Positions 40,371-51,559 are shown, counted from the stretch's first letter. The stretch is 64,000 nt of DNA from Nakazawaea peltata (GCA_001599355.1 BCGQ01000009.1:496001-560000), one strand, 5' to 3'. The notes: generated from the sequence alone by a model not told the origin. Program-made: numbers and translations.

Positions 40371-41389
40371 ATGAGAACTGACAGTAAGTGGTAGTAGAAT
40401 ATAGAGATATAAATAGTACTTATACTAACAAGGATACTCTAGTTGATTATAAATTCCATCCTGAGAAGAAGGTTACCATCATCCTTGCTCCTTTCAATGG
40501 AGGTCAGCCAAAAGGTGGTGTTGAAGACGGTCCTGAGCATATCATGAAGACTGGTATCCAACTGCAATTAGAAGATTTGGGCTGGACCTGTGCTGTCGAC
40601 GAACCTCTCAAAGATTTGGATTTGGAAGCTTTGAAGCTGGATCCAACTGATGTCTATAAGAAGATAAAGAGACCTCACATGGTTAGTAAATCTTGTGAGT
40701 TGATTCATAACTCTGTTAAGAAAGCTGCATTGAACAATACTTTACCATTGACTTTGGGAGGTGACCACTCTATTGCCATTGGTACTGTTTCTGGTTTCTT
40801 CGAAGCCCAACCAGATGCTTGTTTGCTTTGGATTGATGCTCATCTGGATATCAACACCATCTCCACCACTGAAAGTGGTAACATTCACGGTTGTCCAGTC
40901 TCTTTCTTGATGGGTTTGGACAGAGATTTATGGCCACCTCAATTCAACTGGTTGAAACCAATTTTGGGTTTCACCAGAATCGCCTACATTGGTTTAAGAG
41001 ATGTTGAAGATGGTGAGAAACAAATCCTCAGAGAGAATGGTATCAGCGCCTTCTCCATGTACCATGTAGATAAATACGGTATTGGTAAGGTAGTTGAAAT
41101 GGCCTTGAAGGCTATTAACCCAGACGGAGACAGACCAGTTCATGTTTCCTACGATGTTGATGCCATGGACCCATTGTTCGTCCCAGCCACTGGTACTCCA
41201 GTTAGAGGTGGTTTGACCTTAAGAGAAGGTATGTACATTGTTGAAGAAGTCGCTGCCACTGGTAACTTAGCCGCTTTGGACGTTGTAGAGACCAACCCAT
41301 CTTTAAGTGCCGACCACATTGGCCTCACTGATACCGTTTCTGCAGCCTCTGGTGTAGTCAGATGTGCCTTAGGTGAAACCCTTTTATAA
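40371..41389 (+). CDS. CAR1: Arginase, one intron
   Basis: Hydrolyses arginine to ornithine and urea, the first step of arginine catabolism. Exon 1 (40371-40383) is just MRTD plus one base; the intron is 40384-40442 (59 nt, donor GTAAGT, branch TACTAAC at 40423-40429, acceptor TAG); exon 2 is 40443-41389. The spliced N-terminus reads MRTDIDYKFHPEKKVTIIL, and the 319-residue length matches the family (yeast 333). Manganese ligands are GGDHSIAIG, DAH-[CTG]-DIN and SYDVDAMDP. With CTG as Leu the second motif would be broken; as Ala it is the perfect DAHADIN. The end is RCALGETLL, as in yeast. Confidence 0.97.
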
Positions 41390-41530
41390 TATTTATCATG
41401 AATCTAAATCTAATTTTATGCTTTGATCCATCTGTACTTTTCTAACCCCCTTGAGTGAAAAATTTAGTATGAGATAAGCTTTTTTTTCCCCTCGCTTATC
41501 TGTCGAAGACGTCGGCTGATAAGAGAGACG

Positions 41531-42679
41531 ATGGCGGGATATAGTATTTATGGGGTATTATTGGTGACGTTTGTCAGTCTATGGCTCTTCATACGGAGAT
41601 CCAAACACACACATCCTTTCCCCCTCTCACTTGTGACACCCATTGGCGGAGAATCGTTCGATTATACGCAGATCTTGCCCGAAAAATTTCGGCCTTTTAT
41701 GAAGCTGAATAAGTTGTACAAATGGTCGATGCTGCTTAGACGGATTGAGCTGAATGAACTATTTATTATAGATAAAGATTATCTCAAGTTGTCGCTGCTT
41801 CGAAAGAAATGTCTTGACGAGTTTCCCGAGATCACCTACAAGTATCATGAATCGTGTATCCCTGTTATCAAGGAATGGTATGAGTTTGTGGTCAGGTACA
41901 TGACAATCAGATATCCGATGTATTTTGTAGAGAAGAGGAAGAAGGTGGTGTGTAAATTACTTGATTTAGAGCTCCCGTTTGAATTTGTCGAAGGAGCTGA
42001 AGGAATCAGACAAAGGCTTATGCTTCTTGGTCAAATTGTCACTGAAGATTTCCTGATGCTTCTCGATAATAACCCGGATTATGAAGGCGAATATTGTTCA
42101 CGTGGATTCTTGGGATGTTTCCCAGGAGGAGTGGACAACAGTGATAAACTTAATAAACCTTTGACGGTGATTCATGAGCCCATTCCTGGATTCTTGGATA
42201 AATTGAAGGTTGCAATTCTCAAATTTTTCAGCAGGATCAAACCTGGGGAATATTATTCTCGTAGTAACTGGTTTATTCAGTATTCTGATCCACCTAGAAT
42301 GCTTTTCTTCATCGGAGAGGCTGAGAACAACTTGGATCACCCAATGAACCTAGATAATTTTCAACTGAATTCAAGGAAATTGAACCCTAAGAAGTTGGAT
42401 TTCAACCAGGTATTCTTGAGAACCGAGAAGCAGAGTTTTATCAAATTACCTCAGTCAAAGCTGGTGGTAATGATAGTGAAGACACACGTAACAGCCCTCA
42501 ATAAGGTTAGAGATCACGAGAAATTAGGCCCTGACCTTGCTGAACTGATAGATGGAATTCAAGGCAACCCAAAGCAATATAAGGGAGTTGATAGTTGGGG
42601 CCCTGGAATGAAAGAGTTCCTTCTTGGACACACCAATGGAGTTACAGATGAATTTTATGACTACGAGTTCGAATATTAA
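41531..42679 (+). CDS. DUF3445 (haem-dependent oxidative N-demethylase alpha-like) protein, copy B
   Basis: A 382-residue diverged paralogue of the gene at 36584. It has a hydrophobic N-terminal anchor (MAGYSIYGVLLVTFVSLWLF), then ILPEKFRPFMKLNKLYKWSM, RIKPGEYYSRSNWFIQYSD and VFLRTEKQSFIKLPQSKLVV, the same landmarks in the same order. Similarity to copy A is recognisable but low, so the duplication is probably old. Function is unknown. Confidence 0.78.
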   Translation: MAGYSIYGVLLVTFVSLWLFIRRSKHTHPFPLSLVTPIGGESFDYTQILPEKFRPFMKLNKLYKWSMLLRRIELNELFIIDKDYLKLSLLRKKCLDEFPEITYKYHESCIPVIKEWYEFVVRYMTIRYPMYFVEKRKKVVCKLLDLELPFEFVEGAEGIRQRLMLLGQIVTEDFLMLLDNNPDYEGEYCSRGFLGCFPGGVDNSDKLNKPLTVIHEPIPGFLDKLKVAILKFFSRIKPGEYYSRSNWFIQYSDPPRMLFFIGEAENNLDHPMNLDNFQLNSRKLNPKKLDFNQVFLRTEKQSFIKLPQSKLVVMIVKTHVTALNKVRDHEKLGPDLAELIDGIQGNPKQYKGVDSWGPGMKEFLLGHTNGVTDEFYDYEFEY

Positions 42680-42723
42680 TAGATCAAAACCTTCAGCAAT
42701 AATAATAAACGCATAATAACTAT

Positions 42724-43536
42724 TTAAATCTTCTCCAGAGGAGCGGCGGTTTCGACGGCCTCAGTAGATTCGGAGGCAACTGGTGTAGATTCACCACTTT
42801 GAGCCTTCTTCAAAGCAGCTAATCTCTTAGCCTCTTCATGAACTTGCTTGGTGTCTTGTACTACACCTTGGTAGAACTGATGTACCTTTGAACCGTACTT
42901 GTCTTGCTTGAACTTATCAAAGTAGTGGTCCAATTTGGACTTTCCATGGGTCAAGTTTTCATTCAAGTTCAAACGTTGTTCAGTACCTTGAGACAATTGT
43001 TGAGATTTGTCTTGAATGTGATACTTTTGGTCCAATCCAGATAAGAACGACTTGAATTTGTTACTATAACCATGCTCCTTGTCGAAATTGACCAGCTTCT
43101 CAACCATTTGGTCACTCATGACGTAACCATGTGACAAGTACTGCAGAATAATAGCGGATTTTGGCTTATATTCCTGAGGAACATCTTCTTCGGAAGCAGG
43201 AGTAGCAGACAGAGAGGCAGAGCTGTCAGTGGTCTCATAGGCAGGAGGAGGAACCTCTGGAGCACCAGTGGAGTCCAAAGCAGCCTCCAGAGCCTTACTT
43301 GAAGGAGATCCTTGGACAACCTTAATAGAATTGGAACCCAATTCGGCACCATTCAACAATAAAGCAGTGGAGACAGCGCTGTCATTTTCAAAAACAACCT
43401 CCAAAGTCTTGGTGGAGGAAGAAGAAGAGTCAGCGACTGGAGTGACAGACTTGATCTTACCACAGAAGGAGAAAAACTCCTCAATTTTCAGCTCGGTGAT
43501 ATCAGCTGGGATATTGGATGCAATGATAGAAGACAT
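42724..43536 (-). CDS. RRM protein of the Vip1 type
   Basis: A 270-residue protein with one N-terminal RNA-recognition motif (about 1-75; SIIASNIPADITELKIEEFF with RNP-like TLEVVFEND). A conserved helical region follows in the middle and C-terminus (KPKSAIILQYLSHGYVMSDQ; LDHYFDKFKQDKYGSKVHQF). The layout resembles S. pombe Vip1 and related ascomycete RRM proteins. Its RNA targets are unknown. Strongly biased codons suggest good expression. Confidence 0.72.
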   Translation of the reverse strand: MSSIIASNIPADITELKIEEFFSFCGKIKSVTPVADSSSSSTKTLEVVFENDSAVSTALLLNGAELGSNSIKVVQGSPSSKALEAALDSTGAPEVPPPAYETTDSSASLSATPASEEDVPQEYKPKSAIILQYLSHGYVMSDQMVEKLVNFDKEHGYSNKFKSFLSGLDQKYHIQDKSQQLSQGTEQRLNLNENLTHGKSKLDHYFDKFKQDKYGSKVHQFYQGVVQDTKQVHEEAKRLAALKKAQSGESTPVASESTEAVETAAPLEKI

Positions 43537-43898
43537 CTTGTAATTTTTAACTTATAATTCAGATGAAACCCAATTCCTTTCCATCGGCCACATGTCACCT
43601 CTATATATAGAGATGGGATTCTGGCGCTCGCTTGCGGAGGCAAAGCGCAGCTGCGCAGTGCGGCGCAACTAAAAGCACCGACAGATGAAATTGTGATAAA
43701 GTGCTGCGGGTGATTGCTGCGGCTCGTGAATGACTCAAGAAGCCGAGTGAATTCCCGAAAGCCGAGGAAACAGAAGCCGAATTGCAAAATCATCAACTAA
43801 AATATTTTTGAAAAGGGGCTACAAAAGGACTAAATAAATCTAATCAACATTAAATCAAAAAATCAACTAAACAATCAAACGAGACTGAGCTAGAGGAA
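43537..43898. other. Intergenic, RRM gene promoter and GDE1 3' flank
   Basis: This 362-bp spacer lies between two minus-strand genes. It is GC-richer than most spacers here (GCGCTCGCTTGCGGAGG near 43624). No conserved element was recognised. Confidence 0.5.
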
Positions 43899-46800
43899 TT
43901 AGGTCAACGTACTGGCCTCACTATTAGTATCGGCCCCCTCCTTTCTTAATCCCTTTCTCACAGCTAAAACACTATCAACAATAACAGCATCAACACCTGC
44001 TAACATCTGTAAATTAGCATTCTCAGGAACATTGTTCATCGTACCATAAGTAACACAAACCAAACCAGAAGACTTGACCACCCCAGTTAATCTAGGACAA
44101 TGGATTAATGGAGGCAGAGCTGCCACTATACCCAATAAATTCCATTTCTTCAGGAATCTAATAGCCAGTTGCAATGAGGCAGCTCTAATATCGGCCATCT
44201 CCAGTGTTCCCGTCTCTGTCAAGTATAAAATAGGTATTGATGGTTGTTTTAACGAAAGTAACACACAAATATCAGGGTGGAAGGAAGAAAAAATAATATC
44301 CCTTCCATCTGCATGATCATACACTACTTTCAACACCGTGTCGACCCAGAAATTCAAGTCGATCGCAATCTCCCCGATATCCTCACTTTGCAGTTCATCG
44401 AGCATAGGATACTTACATTCGATATTGAAACCGATATTCTTCGGGATCTTCTTAAATAACTCCAGTAATGTAGCAAATGACGAAGCAATGGAGTGTCCTC
44501 TAGAGTTACCTTTGAACCCATTGGCTTTCCAAGTCTTAGTGAGCTTCATTCTGTCGTTATCCAAAGAGTCTTCATCGTCATCATTCAGTTGATGCGAGAG
44601 AGATTTCGATCTTCTGTATTTAGTATGAATAATTTCATCATCCTGCAGTTTCTTTGGATCATGACCCTTCTCGTTGTCCTTGTTCAAGCCTAAGAATTGT
44701 TCCAGGGTCATCTCATGCATTGGAATATCCATACCAGATTCGGCCACTAAGAAGTCATGATAAACTACTGGAACATGATCCTTGGTTAATTGAACATCAA
44801 ACTCCACATAAGAAGCACCTAACGATGCTGCTGCAATGAAAGATTCAACGGTGTTTTCTCCCAATTGTAAAGACTTTCTATCGTTATTGTTCTTACCCAA
44901 ACCTCTGTGACCAATCACTCTTGTAGAAACTAATGATTTCCAATAGGTTTCCGTTCTACCTAAAGCCATTTTCTCATGAGTGAAAGGTGATACGAGCATG
45001 AACTCGAATCTGACATTTCCAAGAACTTCCAAAGTTTCACTCTCCAAAATAGGAACTGTAATGACGTTGGTCAATGATCTTCTATTCTTACCAACCAGGG
45101 TGTACAGTGTATTCAATAAAGCTACAGCTCTACCGATTACCTTTGAATTCTTCTTCTCCTTGTTCTCACCATACAGATAGGTAGGAACAATGTCAAAGTA
45201 GATAGTTGTGTCCATAGGATCATCTTTGAAGGATCTGAAGGAGATCGGGTCAGTAGCACTTCCATGAGTGTCGTCCAATGGCAAGTCTAACACAATAGCA
45301 GGCTCGTCGTAATCCTTTGCTCTGACAACAAGAGAAAGCAGTGTATCCAATTCTGTAGAATACAGTTTAGACATAGGAACTCTATTGAAAGTGATAGGTG
45401 GGGTCTTATCACGCAAGTCAGTAGTACCTAAAGTGATCAAAATCAACGACTCATGCTCATTCAAGTAACGATGACCGAAGGATTTTACCGGATATGGTGG
45501 AGAATTGGATCTTCTATCTCTAGAAGTGGAGGACTTTAACGACTTCAATAAATGACTCGAATCATGGGATAAGTTAGCAATTGAAGTTTCAGGTAATTTG
45601 TCCACACTGGAAGTAGAATTATGACCTTGTAAATACATTCTAGGATTGACATCTGGAGTACTTCTTTGAGTACTGACACTCGATTGAGAAGATACTGCTG
45701 TAGAGGCAGAGGTCGATTGGACTGCTGGAGGAGATGTCAGTTTCTTATAAGCAGCCGGAACATTCAGTGAGTTAAGAGGAGGGAAATAAGTATATGGATC
45801 ATTTAATACCTTCAAAGCATTATAATTAGGAGGGGTTAACAAGTCAGCCACATCAAGTTGTCCTCTTAAAGCTGCATGTTCCATTGGAGACCATCCACTT
45901 TCATCACTGACTTGATAATTTGCACCATGAGCGATCAATAATTGAGTTATTTCTTTGAATCCCTCTGAAGCTGCAACAAAAATTGGAGTCCAGCCAAATG
46001 TGGCCTCTCCAATCTCAGTATCGGCCTTGTTCTCCAACAAGAACTTGACACTTTCTACTAAATTCAATTTACAAGCTATATATAAAGCAGTTTCATGACT
46101 ATCAGGATCGAAATAGTCGATGTCAATGCCATTACAAGAAAGTAATAACCCTAATAAAACAGGATTATTCAATCTGGTCAGAATCAAGAATAATCTTGGG
46201 GATTGTAACTTCACATGAGGATTCATAGCACTAATCAAGACCTCAGTAGTCTTTGGATGACTTCCTAATACTGACAAATGTAATGGAGTCAAGAGTTCTG
46301 AATCTCCCCAAACATTCATATCATCTATTGAAATATTATCATTCCATAAATTCCATTTCTGTAAATACTCAATGATGACTTTAGAGACATCTTTCAAACC
46401 ATATTGCAGCAGATAATGCAATGGAGTTCTTCTGTAGTTATCTTTCTGTAATATTCCAAACTTCAAATGAGGTGGTAAGTGCTCAAAAATATAGAAAAGA
46501 CCACTTGGAGAATCATTAGAATTAATACCATCAGAGCCAAATGTCGTAATTAAACGTGGGTTAACATCTGGAGGAGTCAGTGGAGTAATGGAACCAGAAC
46601 TCAGTACGAATTCTCTCATCTTCAGGTACTGCTTACCTAACGTTATAACATGATGATGGAAGAAATTTCTACCACTAATATCGGTGTTATCACCTAAAAT
46701 AGGGATAACTTCTAATAACAGGTCAATAATCTTATAACTTTTCAGCAAAGCTGCTTTGTTGAGCAAGGAGATTAACAACCTCAATGGAGCCAAGACAGGA

Positions 46801-47615
46801 GATCTGTACTCAGAGATCAAATCATCCAATAACTTTTGGGAATCATCTTGAGAAATAGAATCCAGGTATTTTTCAACCTTAGTTCCACTACCATTTACAG
46901 CTTTCAATGAGAGAGAAGCTATAGCAGAGGAAGCTTCAGCAGTGGAAACAGCAGCATCAGCAGTCTTCAGTTGTTGGTTCAGTTGCAGTCTTTGGCTCGA
47001 TACCGATGGTACGGCTGACAATGGAGCACTAGATAATACCGACCCTGGCTCAACATTGACGATTTGTGGACCCCATTTATTCAAATATGAATTAATGGTA
47101 GATAAACTTTTCAAAATATCTGACTCATTAGCAAATGATAAAGCATTAACTCTGGCATTCAAATAAGATTGTTGTTGATTAGTACCGGTCTTCTTATCCA
47201 ATTTCTTCAAGATCTTGGTGAAACCACGTTTATTCAACTCTCCAAACCATTTCAAGTTCCTGAAATTGTTTCTCAACTCGAGTAAAATACCAATGACTTC
47301 ATCAATTTCTTCATCGTCCATTTGAGAATCCTCTGGGGAGTTTCCTAATGTTCCCATTAACCTTTTCAAACGGCGGTCATATTCAGCAAACTGTTTATTG
47401 AAGAAATCATCCACTCTCTCGATATTACGATCTAAAGTGAAGAAGAACTTCGCCAACAACGACTTGACTTCACGGTCATTCAACAGATCTCCATCATTTG
47501 ATTGACCTTGAGCAGCTACAATGGCCTTGATCTGTTTTTTGAGATCTTTATAATTCATATAATAATGACTCCATTCTGGCACTTGATGGCCGCTGAATGT
47601 TTTGCCAAACTTCAT
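43899..47615 (-). CDS. GDE1: Glycerophosphocholine phosphodiesterase (SPX-ankyrin-GDPD)
   Basis: Cleaves glycerophosphocholine to choline and glycerol-3-phosphate in the cytosol, recycling phospholipid head groups. The 1238 residues (yeast 1223) comprise an SPX domain (MKFGKTFSGHQVPEWSHYYM at the start, to ~190), ankyrin repeats (about 395-620; DESGWSPMEHAALRGQLDVA) and a GDPD catalytic domain from about 895 (RVIGHRGLGKNN; GENTVESFIAAASLGASYVE; FNIECKYPM). A Ser-rich linker separates ankyrins from GDPD. SPX implies inositol-pyrophosphate/phosphate sensing. Confidence 0.96.
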   Translation of the reverse strand: MKFGKTFSGHQVPEWSHYYMNYKDLKKQIKAIVAAQGQSNDGDLLNDREVKSLLAKFFFTLDRNIERVDDFFNKQFAEYDRRLKRLMGTLGNSPEDSQMDDEEIDEVIGILLELRNNFRNLKWFGELNKRGFTKILKKLDKKTGTNQQQSYLNARVNALSFANESDILKSLSTINSYLNKWGPQIVNVEPGSVLSSAPLSAVPSVSSQRLQLNQQLKTADAAVSTAEASSAIASLSLKAVNGSGTKVEKYLDSISQDDSQKLLDDLISEYRSPVLAPLRLLISLLNKAALLKSYKIIDLLLEVIPILGDNTDISGRNFFHHHVITLGKQYLKMREFVLSSGSITPLTPPDVNPRLITTFGSDGINSNDSPSGLFYIFEHLPPHLKFGILQKDNYRRTPLHYLLQYGLKDVSKVIIEYLQKWNLWNDNISIDDMNVWGDSELLTPLHLSVLGSHPKTTEVLISAMNPHVKLQSPRLFLILTRLNNPVLLGLLLSCNGIDIDYFDPDSHETALYIACKLNLVESVKFLLENKADTEIGEATFGWTPIFVAASEGFKEITQLLIAHGANYQVSDESGWSPMEHAALRGQLDVADLLTPPNYNALKVLNDPYTYFPPLNSLNVPAAYKKLTSPPAVQSTSASTAVSSQSSVSTQRSTPDVNPRMYLQGHNSTSSVDKLPETSIANLSHDSSHLLKSLKSSTSRDRRSNSPPYPVKSFGHRYLNEHESLILITLGTTDLRDKTPPITFNRVPMSKLYSTELDTLLSLVVRAKDYDEPAIVLDLPLDDTHGSATDPISFRSFKDDPMDTTIYFDIVPTYLYGENKEKKNSKVIGRAVALLNTLYTLVGKNRRSLTNVITVPILESETLEVLGNVRFEFMLVSPFTHEKMALGRTETYWKSLVSTRVIGHRGLGKNNNDRKSLQLGENTVESFIAAASLGASYVEFDVQLTKDHVPVVYHDFLVAESGMDIPMHEMTLEQFLGLNKDNEKGHDPKKLQDDEIIHTKYRRSKSLSHQLNDDDEDSLDNDRMKLTKTWKANGFKGNSRGHSIASSFATLLELFKKIPKNIGFNIECKYPMLDELQSEDIGEIAIDLNFWVDTVLKVVYDHADGRDIIFSSFHPDICVLLSLKQPSIPILYLTETGTLEMADIRAASLQLAIRFLKKWNLLGIVAALPPLIHCPRLTGVVKSSGLVCVTYGTMNNVPENANLQMLAGVDAVIVDSVLAVRKGLRKEGADTNSEASTLT

Positions 47616-48920
47616 TGTTAATCTTTCCTGTGACTAGTATCAACTGTACACTCTTACTTCTATATCATCGAATCCAGTTGTCGATTTTAGTGGGGTAAAC
47701 AATTAATGAGTATCAACAAATTGACCTGAACCAATTTTTGAAAAATAAAAATAGCAGAAAATCTTCAACACCAGATAATACTCTTAATTGGCTACACAAA
47801 TTCAAGTAAATTTACCTAACTAATTCACCACTAACAATCCCCTCAGCTTGTCACTTTGTCAACCGTCAGTAAATTTGGAGATGTTCTGGTCAGAAAAAGA
47901 AATTTTTTCTAACCGCGCACACTCTTTAAGCTTCCTTTCTGGTACAAAAAGAAATTAAAAGTCCTCATCTCTTAGATGGGAGCAATTTACAGGCGGGAGA
48001 GGGATGGGTGGGAATTAGAAGGAGGGATTGGAATTAGGGATTGGGACTGGGGATTTGAACAAGAAATAGGGGTATATTGATGGAATTGAGTAAGCTACCG
48101 TAATAGTGTCCCTCTCCCTCCAGTACTGGCCACTAAATACTTTTAAACTACCGCATATTTTTACTAACCACATGGCTTTTTTACTGAAAAGAAAAGATTA
48201 AAACCGCACAACGTGGGCCCAATTAGGAAAGACATACCAGGAGGCCACTTTGAAGAGTGGTCGACAAATCACAATAGGCATGTGAACATATGGTCAACGT
48301 GTCACTTGCTGGCAAACTCAAAATGCTTTCCTGGCCTATAACTTGATCAATTGATAAGACTGTTCCCCTCACTATCTACCTAAATCTTCCTTTGACTATT
48401 GAGATTATTCTCTTGTTCTGCAATGTTTCTTTTTTTTTGTGTAATGGATGGGGCAGGAAAGAAAACTAAATATTGTTCATTGATTGGCTATTAGGAATAT
48501 TGCTGTGTGGATGGGGCTAGTACAGGTCAATCCTAACTCAAAAATTGGCCCAATTTATCTACTCACACCACTATCTATATACTTCTCGTTCTAGTCTGTT
48601 TCTCCAATGCTCTCTGACAGGGACCGATTTTAATTTTTTCTCTACAGAGCCAAGACAATAAGAATGACAAGTGTCGATGCGCTAGAGGCCGATGGACCTT
48701 ACTGAGTAAAATATCATTTATGTGTCATTTATGCTTAAATCTTGAATAGTTTTACAGATACTGGTGAGTATTCCTGAGTATTAACTTCTCGGTGATTCTT
48801 TGGGATCTATGGACGTGTAGCTCTTATACCTCGGCTCTAGGTCTCCATCTCCACTCTCAGTCGGAGAGGAATTTTAGAGAAATAAAAAAAATTTGCTAAG
48901 AAAGCAAAAAAAAATAGAAG
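47616..48920. other. Intergenic, GDE1 promoter to tRNA-Arg
   Basis: At 1305 bp this is the longest gene-free stretch of the window. It holds the GDE1 promoter and a purine-rich patch (47985-48060). I looked for snRNA/snoRNA-like boxes, long repeats and LTR-like ends beside the tRNA and found nothing convincing. Confidence 0.45.
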
Positions 48921-48993
48921 CACCCATGCTGGGAGTCGAACCCAGAATCTTTTGATTAGAAGTCAAACGCGTTAACCATTACGCTACACGGGC
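48921..48993 (-). tRNA. tRNA-Arg(UCU), second copy
   Basis: The reverse complement is identical over all 73 nt to the copy at 11365-11437 (anticodon TCT, no intron). On the minus strand the T-rich sequence CTATTTTTTTTT follows the 3' end as terminator. The flanks of the two copies are unrelated. Confidence 0.97.
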
Positions 48994-49637
48994 GAATTCG
49001 AAAACTTAAATTGGATAAAGTTAACACCCGGTGATAGAGCAAAATTTCTTGTTTTGTAAGGAATTGATTAGAAGTCTTTATTTGACGGTGTTCAAATTGT
49101 ATGGCGATAAGCTGGAGGCCATGAGGCTAGAATCTATATAAAAGCTACACTATCACATACTATCTATCTATCTATCTGTACCACTGTCACATTACCTTTT
49201 GATTTTTAGATCTTTTTCTCTTGACGCTTAAATTACCCGATAAGATAAGGGTTATCGGTTGCAAAATCTGACTCATTCCCCTAAGATCAAACACCCCCAA
49301 CTCCACCACCTTTACCATCTCTGTCTCAGCTGATATTTCTGTACGCCCTTGAAACTGCCGCCTTTCCCTTAAGCGCCCGGCGTAATCAAGGCTCTTCTTT
49401 CTATACGATTAACAGAGTCAACTCCAGAAGGTAGTGTGCCACAGATATTTTGACTCTGTTCCTTTTTTTCCTAACCTTAAAATTTTGCAACTTTCGGCTC
49501 CAAGCTGTGCGAGAGAAAAGGCGAGCGAAAATTATCGTAGGATCTCATTTAGCAGATTTACGATTTGCTACAGTTATATAAGGTACTCAGTATCAGAAGT
49601 TATAGACTTGGTATACTGAATAATATACCTGTTCATA
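48994..49637. other. Intergenic, tRNA-Arg to LIP5
   Basis: This 644-bp stretch contains a TATC microsatellite-like run (49159-49175, CTATC repeats) and the LIP5 promoter with TATATAAGG at 49575. No other gene is evident; the short frame at 49434-49619 has no codon bias. Confidence 0.5.
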
Positions 49638-50876
49638 ATGCATTTGGCTCTGTATTCGAAGTCTGTACAGACCTCGGTCTTAAGACATGCTGTTAAGCAA
49701 CAGCTGTTAATGGTAGCCGGTTCCTCATCTCGTCATATTCATTCTTCGGCGGCTGTTTTTAACCTGCCATCTAGTGGCGCTTCCACTCAACTGGGAAGCT
49801 CTAGTGTTGAACATGACATCCCGGCCATGAATGGTTTGCCTCCTATGAAAACTAGAAGAAAGCGTTTCACCAATTTGAAGTCGCGTTTGTCGAGTGGGCC
49901 ATCTTTTGAAGATTTCGTCATGGGTAAAGCTGCCGATATGATGGTCGATCCTTTGGAACTGGCTAGATCCGATCCAAACGCTAGATTGCCTTCATGGTTG
50001 AAGGTTCCTATTCCTAAAGGTAAGTCTTTCCATAACGTTAAGAAGGATTTAAAGGAGTTGAAGTTGAGTACTGTCTGTGAAGAGGCCAAATGTCCAAATA
50101 TTGGTGAATGTTGGGGTGGTAAGAAATCTGAGGCCACTGCCACTATCATGTTGATGGGTGATACTTGTACCAGAGGTTGCAGATTCTGCTCTGTTAAGAC
50201 AAGTAGAACTCCAGGTCCATTAGATCCAAATGAACCGGAGAACACCGCCGAGCTGATCTCCAGATGGGGGTTGGGTTATGTCGTGCTAACCACCGTTGAT
50301 AGAGATGACTTGGTCGATGGTGGTTCTCACCATTTGAGAAAGACTGTCGAGAAGATCAAGCAAAAGGCTCCTCAAATTCTTGTTGAAGTGTTGAGTGGTG
50401 ATTTCAGAGGTGATTTGGAGATGGTTAAAGTCTTACTGTCTTCTCCATTGGATGTTTTCGCCCATAACATGGAAACCGTTGAGGATTTGACCCCCCATGT
50501 TAGAGATAGACGTGCAACCTTCAGACAATCTCTTGATGTGCTAAGGACAGCTAAAGAAACCAACCCTAAGTTGATCACAAAGACCTCTTTGATGTTAGGT
50601 TTCGGTGAAACTGATGAGCAAATTATGCTGGCTTTGAGAGAGTTGCGTGCAATTAACTGTGATGTCGTCACTTTCGGTCAATACATGAGACCAACAAAGA
50701 GACACATGAAGGTAGTAGAGTACATTAGACCAGAGAAATTCGAGTATTGGAAACAGACTGCATTGGACATGGGCTTCTTGTACTGTGCTTCAGGACCTTT
50801 GGTCAGATCTTCGTACAAGGCTGGTGAACTGTTTATCGAAAACGTATTGAGGAAGAGGGAGAGAGCAAGACTGTAA
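49638..50876 (+). CDS. LIP5: Lipoyl synthase, mitochondrial
   Basis: A radical-SAM enzyme that inserts two sulfurs into octanoyl groups on lipoyl domains. The 412 residues start with a presequence-like basic/Ser N-terminus. The auxiliary cluster motif [12 protein letters not shown] (~146) and radical-SAM CTRGCRFC (~176) are intact, followed by [37 protein letters not shown] and the C-terminal [16 protein letters not shown] codons at 50253 (NTAE_ISRW) and 50829 (KAGE_FIENV) replace usual Ala. No intron. Confidence 0.97.
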   Translation: MHLALYSKSVQTSVLRHAVKQQLLMVAGSSSRHIHSSAAVFNLPSSGASTQLGSSSVEHDIPAMNGLPPMKTRRKRFTNLKSRLSSGPSFEDFVMGKAADMMVDPLELARSDPNARLPSWLKVPIPKGKSFHNVKKDLKELKLSTVCEEAKCPNIGECWGGKKSEATATIMLMGDTCTRGCRFCSVKTSRTPGPLDPNEPENTAELISRWGLGYVVLTTVDRDDLVDGGSHHLRKTVEKIKQKAPQILVEVLSGDFRGDLEMVKVLLSSPLDVFAHNMETVEDLTPHVRDRRATFRQSLDVLRTAKETNPKLITKTSLMLGFGETDEQIMLALRELRAINCDVVTFGQYMRPTKRHMKVVEYIRPEKFEYWKQTALDMGFLYCASGPLVRSSYKAGELFIENVLRKRERARL

Positions 50877-51109
50877 TGACATCCAACCCATTATTTATTC
50901 TATAGATTCATATACATATCAATATCATGGCTACTTGACGACGTTTTAGTGTATTCGTAAACTGCCTAAATAGGAATAAAATTGAAAATCGACAAATGCG
51001 GAAATTATTAAAGTTAGAGCAGAGAGAGCTTGAGTTTCTGCCTGGAGATGAGAATCATTCAGAAGGGTAGTAGTAGACTACAGTCGAAAGCTGATTATTT
51101 TGTGGAAAT

Positions 51110-51559
51110 ATGGCCGTCACAGGTAATGACAGTAGTGTCACACCCAAAAAATTGGCTAAAGTTACCGCTCCTCATAAGCTTACTAAGCATGCTGCTCCTA
51201 AAACTTTCAAATATTCAAATTTAGTGAGGAGACTTTACGTGAAATCATCGACACCTTTCGTGTCACTGATCAAACATATAGATAAGAAATTCAAAGAGTT
51301 GGAACAGCCGAAGAACAAGAAATCTAAGACCACTTATATTAGTGTGTTTGGTATGGGTCGTAACGTGGAGAAATGCCTCAGTATAGGGTTATATTATCAG
51401 GATCACCGCCAGTTGAAAATCGAGGTTTTGACCAACACCGTCAACGTTTTGGATGAATTTGAATACATTGAAGGTGATGAAAATGATGATGAAGAGGAGA
51501 ATGTTGAATATAGAAAGAGAGCAGTCAGTGGGGTAGAAATACGCATTTATAAAAAATAG
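51110..51559 (+). CDS. POP7: RNase P/MRP subunit Pop7 (Rpp20-like, Alba fold)
   Basis: Part of RNase P and RNase MRP, which process pre-tRNA and pre-rRNA; Pop6-Pop7 bind the P3 helix. The 149-residue protein shows the Alba-type core: VKSSTPFVSLIKHIDKKF, YISVFGMGRNVEKCLSIGLY, KIEVLTNTVNVLDEF, an acidic insert and the diagnostic C-terminus KRAVSGVEIRIYKK. Yeast Pop7 is 140 residues. It is convergent with the next gene, stops 24 bp apart. Confidence 0.92.
   Translation: MAVTGNDSSVTPKKLAKVTAPHKLTKHAAPKTFKYSNLVRRLYVKSSTPFVSLIKHIDKKFKELEQPKNKKSKTTYISVFGMGRNVEKCLSIGLYYQDHRQLKIEVLTNTVNVLDEFEYIEGDENDDEEENVEYRKRAVSGVEIRIYKK

Noticed and set aside
47616-49637. Possible transposon or LTR remnant next to the second tRNA-Arg
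   Set aside because: No terminal repeats, no reverse transcriptase-like frame and no target duplication are visible.
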